DNA of 64,000 bases from assembly GCA_014218235.1 (NCBI GenBank), contig CM024753.1, positions 2,728,001 to 2,792,000 on the forward strand, given 5' to 3'. The notes under the pieces were generated by a model. It saw only the letters and a program-made list of their open reading frames with translations. It had not been told where the DNA came from and made no database searches. This DNA comes from Colocasia esculenta. Its lineage: Eukaryota; Streptophyta; Magnoliopsida; Alismatales; Araceae. Made by a program: the position numbers and the translations under genes. Positions 60,401 to 64,000 of the stretch are shown here, one piece after another (the stretch's first letter is position 1; every line of letters begins with the position of its first letter).

Positions 60401-63400
60401 TCCGATGCCCGTGCAGAAAGTTATGCCCGATTCTTTCGCTGAAGGGGTGGGAATAAACCGGAGGGGGTGACTATATCGGCGATGTTCGGTCTCCCATATA
60501 CACGACCAAGGGAGGAGATCTCGCGTCGAGTTGAACACGACTTTCGATGGCTGACTGGGCGGCGGTGCGTGTGGCCTGCTCCAGCGATTCGCGTAATCGA
60601 TGGACTCGCTACTGCCAAAAAACCTTAGAATAGAGGAGATCGTCAGCTAGAATCGCAAATTCGGAGTGCGAAACGAAGGTTTTTCGACCCCGAAATGACA
60701 TCTTATCGCCTGAGGCTATAGGGGGCATCGACCGCCTTTGAGTGCCGATCCGAATTGGGGTCTTATAAGCGTTTCCGATAACCGAGCGAAAAGTTATGCC
60801 CGTTTCAGCGAAGGGGTGTCCTTATGCGATCGCATCGGCAGCCCGCGACCGAGCTCCGGAGAGGAATTTGGGCGCCGGACCGGAAATTTCCGAATGCGAC
60901 CTTTTACTGACCGGGTCGAAGTGCTGATTCTGAATTGGAGCCTCGCTGGCGGTACCGACCCCCGGCGAATAAATATCCGTGTCCGACCGGAGGGTACGAC
61001 AGTCGGTGTACTAGTACACATGCTCCGGGGGGTATTTTGGCCCCGGAACCGAATTCCGCGAAACCAGCGCCCTGTCGACCATCTCGGAGTGCCGATTTCG
61101 AATTGTGGTCACATAAGCAATTCCGATGCCCGTGCGGAAAGTTATGCCCGATTCTTTCGCTGAAGGGGTGGGAATAAACCGGAGGGGGTGACTATATCGG
61201 CGATGTTCAGGCACCCACATACACTACCTGGGGAGGAGATCTCACGTCGAGTTGAACACGACTTTCGATGGTTGTGACTGGGCGGCGGCGCGTGTGTGCT
61301 CCGCCAGCGATTCGCGTAATCGAGGGAGTCGCTACTGCCAAAAAACCTTAGAATAGGGGAGATCGTCGGCTAGAATCGCAAATTCAGAGTGCGAAACAAA
61401 GATTTTTCGACTCCGAAACGACGTCTTATCGCCTAAGGCAATAAGGGGGCGTCGAGCGCCTCTGAGTGCCGATTGCGAATTGGGGTCTTATAAGCGATTC
61501 CGATAATCGAGCGAAAATTTATGCTCGTTTAAGCGTTGGGGTGTACGTATGCGATTGCATCGGCAGCCCGCGACCGCGCTCCCCCGAGAGGAATTTGGGT
61601 GCCGGACCGGAAATCTCCGAATGTGACCTTTTACTGACCGGGTCGAAGTGCCGATTCTGAATTGGGGCCTCGCTGGCGGTTCCGACCCCGGCGAATAAAT
61701 ATCCGCGTCGGATAGGAGGGTACGACAGTCGGTATACTAGTACACACGCTCCGGGGGGTATTTTAGCCCCGGAACGGAATTCCGCGAAACCAGCGCCCTG
61801 TCGACCGTCTCGGAGTGCCGATTCCGAATTGTGGTCACATAAGCGATTTCGATTCCCGTGCGGAATGTTATGCCCGATTCTTTCGCGGAAGGGGTGGGAA
61901 TAAACCGGAGGGGGTGACTATATCGGCGATGTTCGGGCACCCATATACACGACCTGGGGAGAGATCTTGTGTCGAGTTGAACACGACTTTCGATGGCTTT
62001 GACTGGGCGGCGGCATGTGTGGGATCCGCCAGTGATTCCGGTAATCGAGGGAGTCGCTACTGCCAAAAAACCTTAGAATACGGGAGATCGTCGGCTAGAA
62101 TCGCAAATCCGGAGAGCGAAACGAAGGTTTTTCGACCCCGAAACGAGGTCTTATCGCCTAAGGCAATAAGGGGGCGTCGAGCTTCTCTGAGTGCCGATTC
62201 CGAATTGGGTTCTTATAAGCGATTCGATAACCGAGCGAAAAGTTATGCCTTTTTGAGCGAAGGGGTGTCCTTATGCGATCGCATCGGCAGCCCGCGACCA
62301 CGCTCCAAAAGCGGAATTTGGTGCCGGATCGGAAATCTTCGAATGCGACCTTTTACTGACCGGGCGAAGTGCCAATTCTAAATTGCGGCCTCGCGGGCGG
62401 TTCTGACCCACGGGCGAATAAATATCCGCGTCCACCGGAGGGTACGGCAGCCGGTGTACTAGTACACACGCTCCGGGGGGTATTTTGGCCCCGGAATGGA
62501 ATTCCGCAAAACCAGCGCCCTGTCGACTGTCTCGGAGTGCCGATTCCGAATGGTGGTCACATAAGCGATTCCGATGCCCGTGCGGAAAGTTATGCCGATT
62601 CCTTCGCTGAAGGGATGGGAATAAACCGGAGGGGGTGACTATATCGGCGATGTTCTGGCACCCATATACACGACCAGGGGAGGAGATCTCGCATCGCGTT
62701 GAACACAACTTTCGATGGCTATGACTGGGCGGCGGTGCGTGTGTGCTCCGCCAGTGATTCGCGTAATCGAGGGAGTCACTACTGCCAAAAAACCTTAGAA
62801 TAGGGGAGATCGTCGGCTAGAATCGCAAATTCGGAGTGCGAAACGAAGGTTTTTCGACCCCCAAACGACGTCTTATCACCTGAGGCAATAATTAGGCTCG
62901 AGCGCCTCTGAGTGCCGATTCCGAATTGGGGTCTTATAAGCAATTCCATAACCGAGCGAAAAGTTATGCCCGTTTGAGCGAAGGGGTGTCCGTATGCGAT
63001 CGCATCGGCAGCCCGCGACCGCGCTCCTGGAGAGGAATTTGGGCGCCAGACCGGAAATCTCCGAATGCGACCTTTTACTGACCCGGTCGACGTGCCGATT
63101 CTAAATTGGTGCCTCGCGGGCGGTTCCGACCCTCGGGCGAATAAATATCGGCGTCCGACCGAGGATATGGCAGTCGGTGTACTAGTACACACGCTCCGGG
63201 GGGTATTTTGGCCCCGGAATGGAATTCCGAGAAACCAGCGCCCTGTCGACCGTCTCGGAGTGCCAATTCCGAATTGTGGTCACATAAGTGATTCCGATGC
63301 CCGTACGGAAAGTTATGCCCGATTCTTTCGCTGAAGGGGTGGCAATAAACTAGAGGGGGTGACTATATCGGCGAAGTTCGGGCACCCATATACACGAGCT

Positions 63401-64000
63401 GGGGCGGAGATCTCGCGTCGAGTTGAACACGACTTTCGATGGCTGTGACTGGGCGGCGGCGCGTGTGGGCTCCGCCAGTGATTCGCGTAATCAAGGGAGT
63501 CTCTACTGCCTAAAATCTTATAATAGGGGAGATCGTCTGCTAGAATCGCAAATTCGGAGTGCGAAACGAATTTTTTCGACCCCGAAGAGGAATTTAGGCG
63601 CCGGACCGGATTCCCTGAGTGCAGATTCCGAATTGGGGTCTTATAAGCGATTCCGATAACCGAGCGAAATGTTATACCCGTTTGAGCGAAGGGGTGTCCT
63701 TATGCGATCGCATCGGCAGCCCGCGACCGCGCTCCCCAAAGCGGAATTTGGGCGCCGATAGGAAATCTTCGAATGTGACCTTTTACTGACGGTCGCGAAG
63801 TGCCGATTCTAAATGTGGGCCTCGCGGGCGGTTCTGACCCCGAGTGAATAAATATCGCGTCCGACCGGAGGGTACGGCAGTCGGTGTACTAGTACACACG
63901 CTCTGGGGGTATTTTGGCCCCGGAATGGAATTCCACAAAACCAGCGCCCTGTCGACCGTCTCGGAGTGCCGATTCCGATGGTGGTCACATAAGCGATTCC
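57485..64000 (+). repeat. ~725-bp satellite array, block 4, runs off the window
   Basis: Nine units with anchors at about 57934, 58659, 59380, 60105, 60832, 61553, 62278, 62998 and 63708, without any hAT insertion. Units are 720-727 bp except the last, which has a rearranged fourth monomer near 63580-63620. The open frames of 80-190 codons on both strands recur in each unit and are interrupted differently in each, so they are not genes. Confidence 0.96.

Noticed and set aside
37879..63659. Dozens of 60-190 codon open frames on both strands in the satellite
   Set aside because: They recur once per repeat unit, break at different places in each copy, occur on both strands of the same DNA, and show no recognisable domain.
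37585..64000. Ribosomal DNA spacer or telomeric repeat as the identity of the array
   Set aside because: No rRNA gene sequence and no TTTAGGG runs were seen in any unit.
37585..64000. CRISPR-like array
   Set aside because: Units are ~725 bp head-to-tail satellite copies without unique spacers, in a plant nuclear context.

Overview
The window is nuclear DNA of a flowering plant. Both recognisable genes are plant genes: an ABA 8'-hydroxylase (CYP707A) with GT-AG introns and a cytosolic ribosomal protein eL21 gene. Their codons end mostly in G or C, while the spacers are AT-rich and full of GATC, CATG and TATA words. This suggests a monocot, possibly a non-grass commelinid, but the lineage is inference and was not tested.

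Layout. Positions 1-540 are AT-rich and resemble the end of an LTR. Positions ~545-2262 hold about 2.5 old, diverged copies of the satellite that dominates the right side, ending in a short inverted piece. A CACTA-type (En/Spm) element with one recognisable end follows (2440-4446), then an old retroelement remnant and a (GA)n tract. From 5.2 to 22.2 kb I see no gene. That stretch holds several short Mutator-like MITEs, each with a 9-bp target-site duplication (TSD), and one solo LTR with a 5-bp duplication. The eL21 gene lies on the minus strand at 22252-22746. The CYP707A gene lies on the plus strand at 26689-29650 (7 exons, 497 codons, all P450 signature motifs present). A cluster of four perfect hairpins, inside a likely MITE, sits about 0.5 kb upstream of its TATA box.

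From 29.7 to 36.1 kb the DNA is gene-free. It includes another MITE and a striking inverted repeat with ~195-bp, nearly identical arms and a 37-nt loop (34286-34710). A 38-bp minisatellite (36113-36925) and a 188-bp repeat follow. From ~37.58 kb to the window end there is a tandem array of a ~725-bp satellite (29 units by one anchor motif). The unit is internally a tetramer of ~180-bp monomers.

The array is interrupted three times by the same non-autonomous hAT element. The two intact 5' boundaries and all three 3' boundaries lie at the same base of the repeat, with the same 8-bp duplication. One insertion therefore happened, and element plus satellite were later amplified together as a higher-order repeat.

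The two genes have unrelated roles: ABA catabolism at the ER and cytosolic translation. They form a small gene island bracketed by old satellite on the left and younger, homogenised satellite on the right. The satellite/hAT higher-order structure, the long inverted repeat and the hairpin cluster upstream of CYP707A are the most unusual elements. Most long open frames in the window come from repeats and are not genes.
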